Source: Fimenecus sp045594885
GTDB taxonomy: Bacteria > Bacillota > Clostridia > Oscillospirales > Acutalibacteraceae
DNA length: 5,141 nt
Assembly: GCA_045594885.1 (NCBI GenBank)
Contig: JAZNZJ010000038.1
Location: 1-5,141, forward strand
Direction: 5' to 3'
The notes beneath the pieces are model-generated. The model worked only from the letters and a program-made list of their open reading frames with translations. It was not told the DNA's origin and did not search any database. This document shows, piece after piece, positions 4,833 through 5,141 of the stretch. The first letter of the stretch is position 1, and each line of letters begins with the position of its first letter. Both the position numbers and the translations under genes were made by a program.

Positions 4833-5141
4833 TTTAGCAAAAGCCTGTGAATTGTCACTAAATGATTGGTTGGCAACATTCCCCGAAGAAATCCCCGAGG
4901 CAGAGCATACACCAAAGTACGAAAAATGGAAGAAAAATCTTTTTAATAAAATGCGTGGTGACCGTTATCACAGATTTACTACAAAAACTGTGAAAGTATT
5001 ACTTGTGGCTGCAATTTTGTCCGCATTATTACTTGCCGCATTCGTTTTACCGTCGTCCCGTGAGAACTTTATTGATAATTTCAATGTGTTTAGCAGATAT
5101 GAATTGACAAGAGATAACAGAAACTCCGTCAGCGGTGAAAT
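4825..5141 (+). CDS. Partial: single-pass membrane protein, putative anti-sigma or sensor partner
   Basis: An open frame starts with ATG at 4825, inside the end of the sigma gene (ATGAGTAA overlap), and continues without a stop to the window edge, giving 105 visible residues. AAAGGAAG at 4808-4815 lies 9 bases upstream and supports this start. The N-terminal part (1-53) is hydrophilic and presumably cytoplasmic, with SLNDWLATFPEEIPEAEH and a basic stretch KWKKNLFNKMRGDRYHR. One transmembrane helix follows at about 56-75 (VKVLLVAAILSALLLAAFVL), then the beginning of an external domain with SSRENFIDNFNVFSRYEL. Membrane proteins of this shape commonly follow ECF sigma genes in gut Clostridia and are thought to hold the sigma factor at the membrane. 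The HxxxCxxC zinc motif of classical anti-sigma proteins is absent. The anti-sigma role is inferred from position and topology, not from a recognised domain. Confidence 0.75.
   Translation, partial: MSNLAKACELSLNDWLATFPEEIPEAEHTPKYEKWKKNLFNKMRGDRYHRFTTKTVKVLLVAAILSALLLAAFVLPSSRENFIDNFNVFSRYELTRDNRNSVSGE

Overview
The window comes from an AT-rich, low-GC Gram-positive genome, most likely a gut-type member of the Clostridia (Ruminococcaceae/Oscillospiraceae-like). This rests on strong GGAGG-type ribosome binding sites, consensus sigma-A-type promoters with 17-base spacers, the clostridial style of the ECF sigma gene with its downstream membrane protein, and a multi-hairpin intergenic repeat of a kind I recall from gut Clostridia. 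The species cannot be named from sequence alone.

Layout. At 1-1358 (+ strand) an extended -10 promoter, cut by the window edge, drives mscL (large-conductance mechanosensitive channel with a C-terminal zinc-ribbon-like tail). Two bases later comes proC (pyrroline-5-carboxylate reductase), and then a strong hairpin terminator. Facing this pair on the - strand is cysK (cysteine synthase), which has its own TTGCAA-17-TATAAT promoter and a very short leader. Upstream of cysK, also on the - strand, lies a separately terminated gene for an APC-superfamily amino-acid permease. Its promoter overlaps an inverted repeat and a direct repeat that could be an operator.

The divergent gap of about 440 bases between the permease and the next + strand gene holds a roughly 177-base non-coding palindromic element. 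It has matching termini, an 18-base inverted pair and five internal hairpins, and is MITE-like or REP-like. To its right, a near-consensus promoter (TTGCCA-17-TATAAT) drives an ECF-type RNA polymerase sigma factor. An 8-base overlap joins the sigma gene to a partial gene for a single-pass membrane protein that runs off the window end and is the likely sensor or anti-sigma partner.

Functionally the genes are mostly housekeeping: osmotic safety valve, last step of proline synthesis, last step of cysteine synthesis, and amino-acid transport. The parts least like standard housekeeping are the palindromic repeat and the sigma/membrane-protein pair, which lacks the classical zinc-binding anti-sigma motif in the visible part. 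I see no convincing wholly new system in the window.
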